Origin: Celeribacter baekdonensis
GTDB taxonomy: Bacteria > Pseudomonadota > Alphaproteobacteria > Rhodobacterales > Rhodobacteraceae
Direction of reading: 5' to 3'
Assembly: GCF_003047105.1 (NCBI RefSeq)
Contig: NZ_CP028475.1
Coordinates: 1,054,001-1,118,000 of the forward strand
DNA length: 64,000 nucleotides
In this document: positions 8,412 through 18,123 of the stretch, in pieces
Position numbering within the stretch: the first letter of the stretch is position 1
Layout: each line of letters begins with the position of its first letter
Made by a program: the position numbers and the translations under genes
The notes under the pieces: model-generated
Databases searched by the model: none
Seen by the model: the letters and a program-made list of their open reading frames with translations, nothing else
What the model was told of the DNA's origin: nothing

Positions 8412-10619
8412 ATGACTGTCTCATCTCCTCTACCCAAGCGCCCGCTGCGCCCTGCCCGTCTGGTTCTGGCTTTGGCCATGAGCTTGGGCTTTGGCATGGC
8501 GTTATCAGAGGCGCAAATCGGTGCGGCCTTGGCCCAAGACAGTCCAGACACCCAAGCCCTGCCCACAGCCCTTTTGGCCGACAGTGTCAGCTTTGATGGC
8601 ACGCTGTTGATCGCCACCGGAGCAATCGAAGTGATCCAAGGCACGGCGCGTCTGACGGCCAGCCGGATCACCTATAATCAACGCACCGGACAGCTGCAGA
8701 TCGACGGCCCGATCCGTCTGACTGACGGTCGCGGAGACACTGTGATTTTGGCCTCAAGCGCCGATCTCGACACCGCGCTTCAAAATGGCATCATGACCTC
8801 GGCCCGCATGGTCATTGATCGCCAGTTACAACTCGCCGCCAATCGACTTGATGTTGTGGACGGGCGCTATCTGCGGTTGTCACAAACGGTGGCTTCGACC
8901 TGCGAAGTCTGCGCCGCCCATCCTGTGCCCTTGTGGGAAATCCGCGCCCGCGAAGTGATCCACGACAGCGAGGCGCATCAGCTTTATTTCACCAACGCGC
9001 AATTGCGCATCGCCGATGTCCCGGTGTTGTGGTTGCCCCATCTGCGCGTCCCCGATCCCACGCTCAAACGCGCGCGCGGCTTTTTGATCCCAGAGTTGCG
9101 CACGGATTCCACTTTGGGCACAGGGATTGAAACCCCTTATTTCATCCCTCTGGGTGACAGCCGCGATCTGACGATTTCGCCTTATATCGCAACCAAAACC
9201 ACCACGCTGGGCCTGCGCTATCGCCAAGCCTTTGCCCGTGGCGATCTCGACGTGAACGGCGCGGTGAGTTCGGATGACACCCGCGATGGCCTGCGCGCGT
9301 ATCTATATGCCCAAGGCACATGGCATCTGGGCAATGGTTTTGAATTTGGCGCCGATCTGCGCGCCGCCTCCGACATTGCCTATCTGGTGGATTACGGCAT
9401 TTATGATGGTGATTTCCTCCCCTCGAAACTGACCCTGACGCGCTACACAAAAGGCGAAGCTTTTGATGCGCAACTGATCCACATGCGGACGCTGCGCGCC
9501 GCCGATTTGGGGATCGAGGACACGTTGCCGTTCTTTTTGGGCGAGGTCATATATGAGCGTCGGGTCGATCCGAGCGCGCTGCCCGGCGTTTTGAGCTTTG
9601 GCCTCTCCGCCTCCTCGTCCTATCGCGATTCAGAGGTCGATATCGACGGCTATGACGTCTTGCGTCTTGGGGCTGAGGCGGCTTGGATCACCAGCGCGGT
9701 GTTCGGGCCGGGGCTGAAATGGGACAGCACCGCCGCCGCCTATGTCGATGCCTACGCGATGCATCAAAACTCAGCCTATGAGGACACCGTCACCCGGTTC
9801 ACCGGATCGTTTGAGACAAAAGTGAGCTGGCCCTTGACCCGCACCACGGCGACAGGGGCTTCTGAGGTGATCGAACCGATGATCCAACTGGGTTGGTCGG
9901 ACAGCGTGGGCGGTGAAGTCCCCAACACCGACTCGACCCTTGTTGAATTTGACGAAGGCAATCTGATGACCCTCGCCCGCTTTCCCGGTGCCGATCGTCG
10001 CGCCACTGGGGTCACGGCGGCGGCCGGGCTCCATTTTGCCCATTACGCCGAGACCACTCAATATGCGATCACCCTTGGACGGGTGCTCTCTCTCGACGAC
10101 AGCACCGAATATTCCGCCGCGTCCGGTCTTTCGACCGCGCAATCGGATTGGTTGCTTGGGGCCTCTGTCGCCTTTGACGCGGGCCTTGAGACCAGCCTTG
10201 CCTTGCAAAGCCGGAGCCTGTTTGACGATGACTTTGATCTGACCAAATGGGAAACCCGCCTTGATTACATGCGGCCCCGCTACACTCTTGGCGCCTCCTA
10301 TGCCTATGTGGTGGCCGATGCGATGGAACATCGCGACACGGCGCTCAATGAGTTTGGCTTTGATGGCTCTTTCCGATTGGCCAAAAACTGGTCCGCCAAC
10401 CTCGAATATCTTTATGATTTCACCGAAGATGAGGCGACGCGCACCGGGCTTGGCCTTCAGTTCGAAAATGAATGCGCCCGTGTCCGTTTCAAGGTCTCGC
10501 GGCGCTATTCCGACACCGAAGCCCTTGATCCCACCACCAGCTATTCCCTGTCCATCGGCTTTGGGGCCTATGGGGCAAACGGCAAAAAGGACACGAGCTG
10601 TGGCTTTGGGGCGCTCTAA
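8412..10619 (+). CDS. lptD: LPS assembly outer-membrane protein LptD
   Basis: LptD is the outer-membrane barrel that inserts LPS into the outer leaflet. The 735-residue protein has a signal peptide ending near residue 42 (AALAQ). An OstA/LptA-like beta-jellyroll follows at about 50-190, including the segment STCEVCAAHPVPLWEIRA. A long beta-barrel continues to the C-terminus, with LRTDSTLGTGIETPYF as a family landmark. Cysteines at about 158 and 161 and two near the C-terminus could form the disulfides typical of LptD. The gene is coupled to lptG and is followed 174 bases later by surA. Confidence 0.95.
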   Translation: MTVSSPLPKRPLRPARLVLALAMSLGFGMALSEAQIGAALAQDSPDTQALPTALLADSVSFDGTLLIATGAIEVIQGTARLTASRITYNQRTGQLQIDGPIRLTDGRGDTVILASSADLDTALQNGIMTSARMVIDRQLQLAANRLDVVDGRYLRLSQTVASTCEVCAAHPVPLWEIRAREVIHDSEAHQLYFTNAQLRIADVPVLWLPHLRVPDPTLKRARGFLIPELRTDSTLGTGIETPYFIPLGDSRDLTISPYIATKTTTLGLRYRQAFARGDLDVNGAVSSDDTRDGLRAYLYAQGTWHLGNGFEFGADLRAASDIAYLVDYGIYDGDFLPSKLTLTRYTKGEAFDAQLIHMRTLRAADLGIEDTLPFFLGEVIYERRVDPSALPGVLSFGLSASSSYRDSEVDIDGYDVLRLGAEAAWITSAVFGPGLKWDSTAAAYVDAYAMHQNSAYEDTVTRFTGSFETKVSWPLTRTTATGASEVIEPMIQLGWSDSVGGEVPNTDSTLVEFDEGNLMTLARFPGADRRATGVTAAAGLHFAHYAETTQYAITLGRVLSLDDSTEYSAASGLSTAQSDWLLGASVAFDAGLETSLALQSRSLFDDDFDLTKWETRLDYMRPRYTLGASYAYVVADAMEHRDTALNEFGFDGSFRLAKNWSANLEYLYDFTEDEATRTGLGLQFENECARVRFKVSRRYSDTEALDPTTSYSLSIGFGAYGANGKKDTSCGFGAL

Positions 10620-10793
10620 ATCCACGCATACGTTGGCGCATCGGCAGGCGCGCGACCCGGAGCAACATGGTGGGCCAAAAGGGTCGGACAATCTGGGCCA
10701 CGCAATCCGCTTGGCCCGCACGACGAAACCTCTTAGAAAGAGGTCAGACGCCACACGCAGGCAAAACATAGCAGGCAAAACACGAGGCTGGGC

Positions 10794-12113
10794 ATGAGAC
10801 GTAAATTCGGGACACTCGACACATCAAAAACCGGATCCATCAAAGGCCACAGCGCAGGGTGGGGTGTGGCCACATGGCGGGCCGCAGCACACCGCGTGAG
10901 TCAACTGGCGGCCATCGCGGCGCTGACGCTTTCGGCCCTGTCTCTGACCATCACTCCGGCGTTGGCGCAAAACATGTTTGCCCCCGTCGCCTACGTCAAT
11001 GACAAGGTGGTGACCCGCTATGAACTGACCCAACGCGTGGCTCTTTTGCGGGTTTTAGGTGGGGCGACCTCGGAAAAAGACGCGCTTGATGCGCTGATCG
11101 ACGAACGCCTCAAAGCCGAAGCCGCAGCACGGGTGGGGTTGAGCGTCACCGACGAACAAATTGCCCAAGGTATCCAAGAATTCGCAGCGCGTGGCAAATT
11201 GCAGCCTGAACAATTCCTCAACCTGATGGCCAAAAACGGCGTTTCGGCCCAGACCGTGCGTGATTTCCTCTCGACCGGGTTGATCTGGCGCGACTATGCC
11301 CGCGGCCGCTTTGGCGCCAAGGCACAGGTCTCCGAATCCGAGATCGACCGCGCCTTGCAAAACAATGGCCCCTCCGGCGGCCTTCGCGTGTTGTTGTCTG
11401 AACTGTTCCTGCCCGCGCGCACCCCGGAAGAGACAGCAAAATCAGAGGCATTGGTCAAACAAATCGCCGCAAACCCGACGATTTCCAACTTTGCGGCCGC
11501 CGCCGCCAAATATTCGGTTGCACCGAGCCGTGAAAAATCCGGCCGCATGGATTGGGTCGCGGTAGGCGATTTGCCGCCTGCCCTGCGCTCTGCGGTGGTG
11601 GCGCTCAAACCCGGTGAAATGACCGCGCCTTTGTCGACGGGCAATGCCATTGGCGTGTTCCAACTGCGAAAAATCGCGGAGACCGATGTGGCCACGCCCA
11701 ACGCCGACGCCATCGAATACGCGGCCTATTATATTGCCGGGGGCCGGTCTGAGGCCGCGCTCAAACGCGCGGCGCAGGTCAAGGCCTCGGTGGACACCTG
11801 TGACGATCTCTACGGCATCGCCAAAGGTGAACCCGAAACCGTGTTGCAGATCGACACATTGCCCGTCAAAGACATTCCCAATGACGTGGCGATTGAGCTT
11901 GCGAAACTTGATCCGGGCGAGGTCTCAACCGCGCTGACCCGTGCAGATGGGCAAACTTTGGTGTTTTTGATGATGTGTGGCCGCAGCTATGAAGCCAATG
12001 ACAGTGCCGACCGCGACCAAATCCGCCAACAGCTTTTGTCGCAACGCATCGGCGCTTTGGCCGACGGTTTTGTCGCCGAATTGCGCGCAGATGCGACGAT
12101 TGTGATCCCATGA
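10794..12113 (+). CDS. surA: SurA-type periplasmic peptidyl-prolyl isomerase
   Basis: A periplasmic chaperone that escorts outer-membrane proteins to the BAM complex. The 439-residue precursor has a long n-region and a signal peptide ending in TPALAQ near residue 59. Next comes the SurA N-terminal chaperone domain (VAYVNDKVVTRYELTQRV) and a parvulin domain containing SREKSGRMDWVAVGDLPP. The 58-residue leader is long; a shorter start cannot be excluded, though no better site was seen. The location after lptD and before pdxA-rsmA is the classic lptD-surA-pdxA-rsmA operon. The stop overlaps pdxA by 4 bases. Confidence 0.92.
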   Translation: MRRKFGTLDTSKTGSIKGHSAGWGVATWRAAAHRVSQLAAIAALTLSALSLTITPALAQNMFAPVAYVNDKVVTRYELTQRVALLRVLGGATSEKDALDALIDERLKAEAAARVGLSVTDEQIAQGIQEFAARGKLQPEQFLNLMAKNGVSAQTVRDFLSTGLIWRDYARGRFGAKAQVSESEIDRALQNNGPSGGLRVLLSELFLPARTPEETAKSEALVKQIAANPTISNFAAAAAKYSVAPSREKSGRMDWVAVGDLPPALRSAVVALKPGEMTAPLSTGNAIGVFQLRKIAETDVATPNADAIEYAAYYIAGGRSEAALKRAAQVKASVDTCDDLYGIAKGEPETVLQIDTLPVKDIPNDVAIELAKLDPGEVSTALTRADGQTLVFLMMCGRSYEANDSADRDQIRQQLLSQRIGALADGFVAELRADATIVIP

Positions 12114-13108
12114 GCCCGTCAGTCCCCACCGCGCCGATCGCCCTGTCTTGCGGCGAACCTGCGGGGGTTGGGCCTGAGATTGCGGTGAAAGCGGCGCAGG
12201 CTTTGGACGGCGCTGTGCCGTTTTTCTGGATCGGCGATCCGCGCCATTTGCCCCATGGTGCCCGCTTTAGCGAGATTTCCGATCCGTCAGAGGCGCATCA
12301 TGTTGCCAGTGGCACTTTGGCGGTGTTGCGTCATGAGTTTCATGCCATGGCCACGCCGGGTGTGCCCGATTACGACAATGCCCAAGGTGTGATCGACGTG
12401 CTGCGCCATGCGGTGGCTTTGGTACAAACCGGCCAAGCCTCGGCGCTGTGCACCGCACCGATCCACAAAAAAGTGCTCAAAGATGGGGCCGGGTTTGCCT
12501 ATCCGGGGCACACCGAATTTTTGGCCCATCTGGCGGGCGTCGAACGCGTGGTGATGATGCTGGCCTGCCCCGAGTTGCGGGTGGTTCCGGTGACAATCCA
12601 CATCGCGCTGCGCGACGTGCCGGAGGCCTTTACCTCCGAACTTTTGGAAGAGACGATCCGCATCACCGCGACCGATCTAGAGAAATTCTGGGGCATTTGC
12701 GCGCCACGCATTGCCATTGCCGGGCTGAACCCGCACGCGGGCGAAGGTGGGGCAATGGGCGATGAAGAGCTTGAATGGATGATCCCATTGATCTCCCGCC
12801 TGAAGAGCGAAGGCTTTGATCTCAAAGGCCCGATGCCGCCCGACACGATGTTTCACGCCCGCGCACGCGCGGGCTATGATGTGGCGCTCTGTGCCTATCA
12901 CGACCAAGCGCTGATCCCGATCAAGACCATTGATTTCGCCGGTGGCGTCAATGTCACGCTGGGTCTGCCGTTTATCCGCACCTCGCCCGATCATGGCACC
13001 GCCTTTGACATCGCGGGCCAAAACAAAGCCGACCCAACCAGCCTTATTGCGGCGCTGAACATGGCGCATGAGATGAGCCATGCCAAAAGGCAAAAGGACC
13101 ACGGATGA
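12110..13108 (+). CDS. pdxA: 4-hydroxythreonine-4-phosphate dehydrogenase
   Basis: Oxidises 4-phosphohydroxy-L-threonine in the DXP-dependent route to pyridoxal 5'-phosphate, in the cytosol. The 332-residue protein opens with [15 protein letters not shown]. It carries the metal-binding His of GHTEFLAHL and the loop [10 protein letters not shown]. The pattern [16 protein letters not shown] and the downstream [14 protein letters not shown] complete the family signature. ATGA overlaps join it to surA upstream and to rsmA downstream. No anomalies were seen. Confidence 0.97.
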   Translation: MSPSVPTAPIALSCGEPAGVGPEIAVKAAQALDGAVPFFWIGDPRHLPHGARFSEISDPSEAHHVASGTLAVLRHEFHAMATPGVPDYDNAQGVIDVLRHAVALVQTGQASALCTAPIHKKVLKDGAGFAYPGHTEFLAHLAGVERVVMMLACPELRVVPVTIHIALRDVPEAFTSELLEETIRITATDLEKFWGICAPRIAIAGLNPHAGEGGAMGDEELEWMIPLISRLKSEGFDLKGPMPPDTMFHARARAGYDVALCAYHDQALIPIKTIDFAGGVNVTLGLPFIRTSPDHGTAFDIAGQNKADPTSLIAALNMAHEMSHAKRQKDHG

Positions 13109-13947
13109 CAAGTTTTGATGGGTTGCCACCGCTGCGCGATGTGATCGAGCGGCACGGGTTGGTGGCCAAAAAATCTTTGGGCCAAAACTTTTTGCTCGAT
13201 CTCAACCTGACCTCGAAAATCGCCCGGCTGGCGGGGGACCTGTCGAAATGCGATGTCTTGGAGGTCGGTCCCGGCCCCGGCGGTTTGACCCGTGGCCTAT
13301 TGGCCGAAGGCGCGCGCAAAGTCTTGGCGGTGGAGAAAGACAGCCGCGCCATCGCGGCCCTCGACGAAATCTCCGCGATCTACCCCGGACGGTTGGAGGT
13401 TTTGAACGCCGATGCGCTTGAGATCGACCCATTGGAGCGCCTGAGCACCCCGGTGCGGATCGTCTCAAACCTGCCCTATAACATCGGCACCGAACTTTTG
13501 GTGCGTTGGCTGACCCCGCCAAGCTGGCCACCCTATTGGTCGTCGCTGACCTTGATGTTTCAACGCGAAGTGGCCGAACGCATTGTCGCGCAACCCGGCA
13601 GTAAAAAATACGGACGCCTCGCGATCCTAAGCCAATGGCGCACGCGAGCGAATATCGTGATGGAATTGCCGCCCGAGGCCTTCACCCCGCCGCCGAAAAT
13701 CCATTCTGCCGTGGTGCATTTCGAGGCCCTGCCCAAAGCGCGGTTTGAGGCCGATCCGAAAGTCTTGGAACGCATCGTTGCCGCCGGGTTCAACCAGCGC
13801 CGCAAGATGCTGCGCGCTTCGTTGAAAGGTGCAGCCCCCGAGATCGAAGATCGCCTTGTTGCCGCCGGGATTAAACCCACCGACCGCGCCGAACAAATCT
13901 CGGTCGAGGGCTGGTGTGCCTTGGCGCGCGAAGTGGCCAAGACCTAA
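13105..13947 (+). CDS. rsmA: 16S rRNA (adenine(1518)-N(6)/adenine(1519)-N(6))-dimethyltransferase
   Basis: Dimethylates two adjacent adenines in helix 45 of 16S rRNA, a late step and checkpoint in small-subunit assembly. The 280-residue protein has the KSLGQNFL N-terminus at residues 23-30, the SAM motif LEVGPGPGG at 52-60 and the catalytic NLPYN at 122-126. The target-binding C-terminal domain includes [12 protein letters not shown]. The ATG overlaps the pdxA stop. It is the last conserved gene of the lptD-surA-pdxA-rsmA group. Confidence 0.97.
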   Translation: MTSFDGLPPLRDVIERHGLVAKKSLGQNFLLDLNLTSKIARLAGDLSKCDVLEVGPGPGGLTRGLLAEGARKVLAVEKDSRAIAALDEISAIYPGRLEVLNADALEIDPLERLSTPVRIVSNLPYNIGTELLVRWLTPPSWPPYWSSLTLMFQREVAERIVAQPGSKKYGRLAILSQWRTRANIVMELPPEAFTPPPKIHSAVVHFEALPKARFEADPKVLERIVAAGFNQRRKMLRASLKGAAPEIEDRLVAAGIKPTDRAEQISVEGWCALAREVAKT

Positions 13948-13960
13948 GCGGGAGAGCGCC

Positions 13961-14389
13961 ATGTTTTCGCATGTGACCGTCGGAGCCGATGATTTGACCC
14001 AAGCGGCGGCGTTTTATGACGCGGTGTTGGGCGAGATTGGTATGAGACAGCGGGCGGTTGAGCCGGATGGTGGGCCTGATGCGCGCTGTTGGGTCCGCCC
14101 GGACGCGCCCTATCCCCGGTTCTACGTCTATCGGCCCTTTGATGGTGCGCCTGCACGCGGCGGAAATGGCGCGATGTTGGCCTTTGTCGCACCGTCACGC
14201 GCGGCAGTGGATGCCGCCCATGCCCAAGGGCTTTTGCACGGCGGAACGGATGATGGCGCGCCGGGTCTGCGCGCGCAGTATGCGCCGGATTATTACGGCG
14301 CCTATCTGCGCGATCCTTCGGGCAATAAGATCCACATCGTGCACCGCCCCGCGCTTTGGGACGATCTGATCGAGCGCTCACCCCGATAG
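13961..14389 (+). CDS. VOC (glyoxalase/bleomycin-resistance fold) family protein
   Basis: A 142-residue single-domain protein of the vicinal-oxygen-chelate superfamily. It starts MFSHVTVGADDLTQAAAFYDAVLGEIG, the usual first beta-alpha-beta module. It ends with YYGAYLRDPSGNKIHIVH, where the DP.GN..H pattern is a family mark. VOC proteins bind a metal between paired modules and act as isomerases, dioxygenases or drug-binding proteins; the substrate here cannot be told. The ATG at 13961 follows GGGAGAGC 13 bases after the rsmA stop. Confidence 0.85.
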   Translation: MFSHVTVGADDLTQAAAFYDAVLGEIGMRQRAVEPDGGPDARCWVRPDAPYPRFYVYRPFDGAPARGGNGAMLAFVAPSRAAVDAAHAQGLLHGGTDDGAPGLRAQYAPDYYGAYLRDPSGNKIHIVHRPALWDDLIERSPR

Positions 14390-14574
14390 GGCCCCGCACA
14401 TCCGCCCCGCCAATCGCCCCCTAAACCCAAGGTATAATGGCCTCAACCATGGGCACATATCCCCCACCCCCCAACTGTGGGTCAATGGGGTTTTCTGTTT
14501 GCGCCGTCTTAGTGATCTCAGCGCCGGGCCATAGGGGTCCGGGCACAGCCACATTGATCTCTAAAGGACGACAC

Positions 14575-14823
14575 ATGTTGAAAAATATCGTTTCCGCCAC
14601 CCTTCTCGCCGCCACTTTGACCACAGGCGCTTTCGCCATGGGCGCGGTCGAATTGACCGATGCAAACAAAGCCAAAATCACCGAACTGCTGACCGCTGAA
14701 GGCTATGATGTCGGCAAAATCAAACTCGAAGATGGCTACTACGAGGCCTATGCCAAAAAAGATGGCAAAAAGCTCGAAGTGCTCCTCGATGGCGATTTCA
14801 CCATTGTGAAAATCCAAGACTGA
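14575..14823 (+). CDS. Small secreted PepSY-domain protein
   Basis: An 82-residue protein with a signal peptide of about 20 residues (MLKNIVSATLLAATLTTGAFA) and one PepSY-like beta-lactamase-inhibitor-fold module (ITELLTAEGYDVGKIKLEDG, then YYEAYAKKDGKKLEVLLDG). Such proteins are usually periplasmic and often sit next to cytochrome b561-type or flavin-linked membrane proteins; the molecular role is unclear. The ATG at 14575 is preceded by AAAGGA. A strong terminator follows at once (14831-14868), so it is probably made in excess over the cytochrome b gene 66 bases downstream. Confidence 0.82.
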   Translation: MLKNIVSATLLAATLTTGAFAMGAVELTDANKAKITELLTAEGYDVGKIKLEDGYYEAYAKKDGKKLEVLLDGDFTIVKIQD

Positions 14824-14830
14824 TCACGTC

Positions 14831-14868
14831 AGGGTGCGGGCGGAGCTTTCCATCCCGCACCCTTTTTT
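14831..14868 (+). terminator. Terminator or attenuator after the PepSY gene
   Basis: A perfect 10-bp stem (14831-14840 with 14854-14863) carries a 13-base loop and a run of six Ts. It sits between the PepSY gene and the cytochrome b gene on the same strand, so it can give differential expression of the cluster. Confidence 0.85.
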
Positions 14869-14889
14869 CGTTTATGAGAGGACACCGTC

Positions 14890-15444
14890 ATGACAGAGGC
14901 CGCACCCCATCTCACCGCCGCGCCCAAGACCCGGCACAAAGTCTGGGACCCGCTCGTGCGGCTGTTTCACTGGGGCTTGGTCGGGTGTTTTGCCGCCAAT
15001 GCCGTGTTTGTCGACACGGAAAGCGATGTCCACCTCTATGTCGGCTACACAATCATCACCTTGCTGACGATCCGGGTGTTTTGGGGCTTTGTCGGCACGC
15101 GCTACGCCCGGTTCAAAAGCTTTCCGCCCTCCGCCGCTGCGGCGGTGGAACAGGCCGCTGAAATGACCTCTGGTCGGGTGAGCCATCATGTTGGGCACAC
15201 GCCACTTGGGGGCTTGATGATCTACAATCTCATCGGCACCTTGGCGATCATCGGCTTGTCCGGCTGGGGGATGACGACGGATTTACTTTGGGGCGTGGAA
15301 TGGCCGGAGGAGGTGCATACCATCGCCGTCGATTGGGCTGAGTTCTCAGTTGTCGTTCACATTGCGGCCGTGGTGTTTGAAAGTTTCCGCACCCATGTGA
15401 ACCTTCCCCGCGCGATGATCACAGGGTATAAAGACCTACCCTAA
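14890..15444 (+). CDS. Cytochrome b561-like (cytochrome b/b6 domain) membrane protein
   Basis: 184 residues with four predicted membrane helices. The N-terminal KVWDPLVRLFHWGLVGCF carries the first haem-ligand-type His, as in bacterial cytochrome b561 and Ni/Fe-hydrogenase b subunits. Further histidines occur in DVHLYVGYTII and in the last helix (VVVHIAAVVFESF). It probably passes electrons between the quinone pool and a periplasmic partner. The PepSY protein directly upstream is a common companion. The ATG at 14890 follows GAGAGGA. The redox partner cannot be identified from sequence. Confidence 0.87.
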   Translation: MTEAAPHLTAAPKTRHKVWDPLVRLFHWGLVGCFAANAVFVDTESDVHLYVGYTIITLLTIRVFWGFVGTRYARFKSFPPSAAAAVEQAAEMTSGRVSHHVGHTPLGGLMIYNLIGTLAIIGLSGWGMTTDLLWGVEWPEEVHTIAVDWAEFSVVVHIAAVVFESFRTHVNLPRAMITGYKDLP

Positions 15445-15478
15445 GCCCGCCCCCATGCTCCCATTGAAAGGACCCGCC

Positions 15479-16000
15479 ATGGCGCGTTTCACTCCGGCCA
15501 AAGCCCCGGCGGCAATGATCACGCTGATTGTCATTCAGGCCTTTTGTGCGGTTTTCTTTGTCTCCGATGTTTTCACCGATCTGCAAGAGGCCGGAGGCAA
15601 ACCGACCACGCATCTTTTGATCGAAGCGGTGGCGGCGACAACTTTGGTCTTGGCAATCATGTTGGAGCTTGGCTATCTGATCGACTTGGTGCAGCGCAAA
15701 GATCGGTTGGAACACAGCCTGCATGAGGCCTCACAAGCAGTGTTTGATGTGATCGAAAGCCATTTTGATCTGTGGAAGCTCTCGCCCTCTGAACGTGATG
15801 TGGCGCGGTTTTTGGTCAAGGGCTTTACCATCGGTGAAATCGCCGAATTCCGCGGCAACAAAGAGGGCACGATCAAGGCCCATCTCAATGCGATTTATCG
15901 CAAATCTGAGACCCGCAATCGCGCAGAGATGATGTCGGCGTTGATTGATACGCTGATCGACATGGCCCCGCCTTCGCACGCCCCCTCTGATCGGGCCTGA
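15479..16000 (+). CDS. Membrane-anchored LuxR-type helix-turn-helix regulator
   Basis: 173 residues. Two hydrophobic helices (about 12-30 and 44-65) are followed by a coiled segment (QRKDRLEHSLHEASQAVFDVIESH). A C-terminal LuxR/GerE DNA-binding domain includes LSPSERDVARFLVKGFTIGEIA and GTIKAHLNAIYRKS. No receiver or ligand domain is present, so sensing would have to pass through the membrane helices or a partner. The ATG at 15479 has GAAAGGA six bases upstream and was preferred over the ATG at 15455. It lies 34 bases after the cytochrome b gene, suggesting that it regulates that redox cluster; this is inference. Confidence 0.85.
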   Translation: MARFTPAKAPAAMITLIVIQAFCAVFFVSDVFTDLQEAGGKPTTHLLIEAVAATTLVLAIMLELGYLIDLVQRKDRLEHSLHEASQAVFDVIESHFDLWKLSPSERDVARFLVKGFTIGEIAEFRGNKEGTIKAHLNAIYRKSETRNRAEMMSALIDTLIDMAPPSHAPSDRA

Positions 16001-16030
16001 ACGGCCTCAAACGCCCCCACCCTCAAAACA

Positions 16031-16060
16031 AAAACCCGCACAAACAAGTGCGGGTTTTAT
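16031..16060. terminator. Bidirectional terminator between LuxR-type gene and DUF4167 gene
   Basis: A perfect 11-bp inverted repeat (16031-16041 with 16048-16058, loop AAACAA) has A-runs and T-runs on its two flanks. It lies between two convergent genes and can stop both. Confidence 0.87.
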
Positions 16061-16107
16061 CTTTGATCACGAAACACCGCGCCCAAAGGCACGTTGTCCG
16101 ATCTAAA

Positions 16108-16782
16108 TTATTCTGCGGCTTCGGAACTGTCGCCTGTGGGCGCGCTGGCCACCTCAGCTTTGCCCTTGCCAGCCTCACCACCTGCATCGCCAGACCTGTC
16201 GTCCGTCGTTTTAGGTTTGCGCGGCGCGCGTGGTTTGCGCGGGGCACGCGGTTTTTTCGGTGCAGGGGCGGCACTTTCCGGCGTTTCCACCAATCCGGTG
16301 TCATCGCTTGCGGGCTGTTCCTGGGCGCTGCGATCAACAAAGACCACGTCGGGCTGATCGCCCTCACCGGCCACCGGGGAGGGCTGAGACACCGGCTGCG
16401 GCGCGTTCTCTGCGGCCTGCTCTTCGCGCTTGCGATGACGCTCGGCACGTTCTGCACGCTCAAGACGTTCGGATTCCTGACGGTCCCGGCGTTCTTGTTG
16501 CTCGCGCTCTTGCTGTTCGCGCTGCGCATCCATTTCTTTTTGCGCCACGCTCAACAGGCGCAGGTAATGTTCCGCGTGCTGCTGAAAGTTTTCAGCCGCC
16601 ACCCGGTCATTGGACAGCTGTGCGTCGCGCGCCAACTGGTTGTATTTGTCAATGATCTGTTGCGGCGTGCCACGCACCTTTCCCTCAGGGCCGGAACTGT
16701 CAAACACACGGTTGACGATGTTGCCGACGGTACGGGGACGATTGTTGGTCTTGGACCGCGAACGGTTTTTAGAGGATCTCAT
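16108..16782 (-). CDS. DUF4167 domain protein
   Basis: 224 residues. The N-terminal 75 form the DUF4167 domain, starting MRSSKNRSRSKTNNRPRTVG and containing RGTPQQIIDKYNQLARDA and AENFQQHAEHYLRLL. An Arg/Glu/Gln-rich predicted coiled helix follows at about 80-130. The tail is disordered and basic, with the repeat RAPRKP. The family is restricted to alphaproteobacteria and its function is unsettled. The basic ends suggest nucleic-acid binding, which is inference. It lies downstream of prmC on the same strand, a conserved arrangement, but separated by 450 bases. Confidence 0.88.
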   Translation of the reverse strand: MRSSKNRSRSKTNNRPRTVGNIVNRVFDSSGPEGKVRGTPQQIIDKYNQLARDAQLSNDRVAAENFQQHAEHYLRLLSVAQKEMDAQREQQEREQQERRDRQESERLERAERAERHRKREEQAAENAPQPVSQPSPVAGEGDQPDVVFVDRSAQEQPASDDTGLVETPESAAPAPKKPRAPRKPRAPRKPKTTDDRSGDAGGEAGKGKAEVASAPTGDSSEAAE

Positions 16783-17232
16783 ACAGTATTCTCTCGAGCC
16801 TTTGTCTTCCGGGTTCTTCGGACCGGCTTATGCTAGATCGGGCTTGTCTGTCCCATGCGCTCCCCGAAATGGGAGCCCTCAACGTCTAAGCTGTGTTGGG
16901 TAACGGCGCTGGGGACACAAAGTCCTGCCAGACGCTGTTCTCAGTAACCATGTCCCACCCCTGTTGACAAGCAGTTTTTGCGCTCTTCATGGGCTAAATG
17001 CGACCGATGAGCTCTTTTCCGATGCCTCAGCGTCAGGTCGATGTCACCAGTTCGCGCCTCGGGATTATATCACGGGATCAGGTCGCAGCATACCAACGCG
17101 GCATCACAATGCAAAGCACGCGACAGATTTTCTACGGGCACGATCGGACACCATGGCACATACATGGCGCATAAGAGTTAAGATTTTCCTGACGCTTGTC
17201 CAAAAGCATCGGCTCATGGAGCCACCCCGGTG
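16783..17232. other. 450-bp gap between prmC and the DUF4167 gene
   Basis: No convincing gene, tRNA or known small RNA was recognised. An ORF-like stretch on the plus strand runs into prmC antisense and has no family features. A TTGACA hexamer occurs at about 16974 on the plus strand, but with no good -10 partner. The promoter of the DUF4167 gene probably lies in the right-hand half of this gap, on the minus strand. Confidence 0.5.
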
Positions 17233-18123
17233 TCACTTACCCACATTGCGTCGATGCGGATTGGGCACCTGCCCGCTTACAACCCGGTCCCGTCCATCGA
17301 GATCGGCGACCACCCGCACCGCCTTAAAACCCTGCGCCAACAACAGATCGGAGACGGCCGCGCCTTGGGTCGGGCCGATTTCCAACAGGATGCGCCCACG
17401 CGGCACCAAATGCGCCCGCGCCTCGGCCACAATCGCCCGATAGGCCGTCAGCCCATCCGCCTCGTCGGTCAATGCCATGCGCGGCTCATAGGCCAGCTCG
17501 GGCGACAGATCCGGCATTTCAGCGGCGGCAATATAAGGCGGGTTGGAGACGATCAGATCAAAGTCCCCGTTGAGGCCATTCCACCAATTGGCCTGTTGAA
17601 ACCGCGCCTGTTTGCCAAGCCCCAGTGTCACGCAATTGGCCTGCGCCACAGCCAGAGCGGCCTCGGACAGATCGCTGCCAAGCCCTTTGGACAAAGGGTT
17701 TTCCGCAAGCAAAGTCAAAAGGATAGCGCCCGACCCTGTGCCAAGATCAAGGACGGAGGTGAAGGGGCGTGTCAGCGCCTCTTGGATCAGGATTTCGGTT
17801 TCGGGTCGCGGGTCCAACACATCGCGAGTGACCTGAAACACCCGACCGTAAAAGGCGCGGCGACCCAGAATATGCGACACGGGTTCGCGCGCCACGCGTC
17901 GGGCAATAGCGGCCTCAAACGCGGCCTGTGCCTCTGGCGAAATTGCATCGGGCAACACCAAAGTCAGCCGATCCGAGGCGATCTCCAACACATGCGCCAT
18001 CAACAGCCGCGCATCGCGTCCTGCGCCATCAATCTCAGCGGTGGCCAGCGTACGGGTGCCAAACACCAGCGCCTGCTGAACGGTCACCGCCGTGATTGCA
18101 CCAGATGTCTCACCCGACGTCAC
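17233..18123 (-). CDS. prmC: Peptide chain release factor N(5)-glutamine methyltransferase
   Basis: Methylates the Gln of the GGQ motif in RF1 and RF2, which is needed for efficient termination. The 296-residue protein has an N-terminal helical domain that binds the release factor. SAM motif [10 protein letters not shown] is at residues 126-134 and the catalytic NPPY at 194-197. The GTG start at 18123 overlaps the prfA stop by 4 bases (GTGA), so enzyme and substrate are translationally coupled. The product appears complete. Confidence 0.96.
   Translation of the reverse strand: MTSGETSGAITAVTVQQALVFGTRTLATAEIDGAGRDARLLMAHVLEIASDRLTLVLPDAISPEAQAAFEAAIARRVAREPVSHILGRRAFYGRVFQVTRDVLDPRPETEILIQEALTRPFTSVLDLGTGSGAILLTLLAENPLSKGLGSDLSEAALAVAQANCVTLGLGKQARFQQANWWNGLNGDFDLIVSNPPYIAAAEMPDLSPELAYEPRMALTDEADGLTAYRAIVAEARAHLVPRGRILLEIGPTQGAAVSDLLLAQGFKAVRVVADLDGRDRVVSGQVPNPHRRNVGK

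Noticed and set aside
16783..17232. Possible SRP RNA, 6S RNA or small gene in the gap
   Set aside because: No SRP tetraloop helix or 6S-like pairing could be traced; nothing positive to support it.
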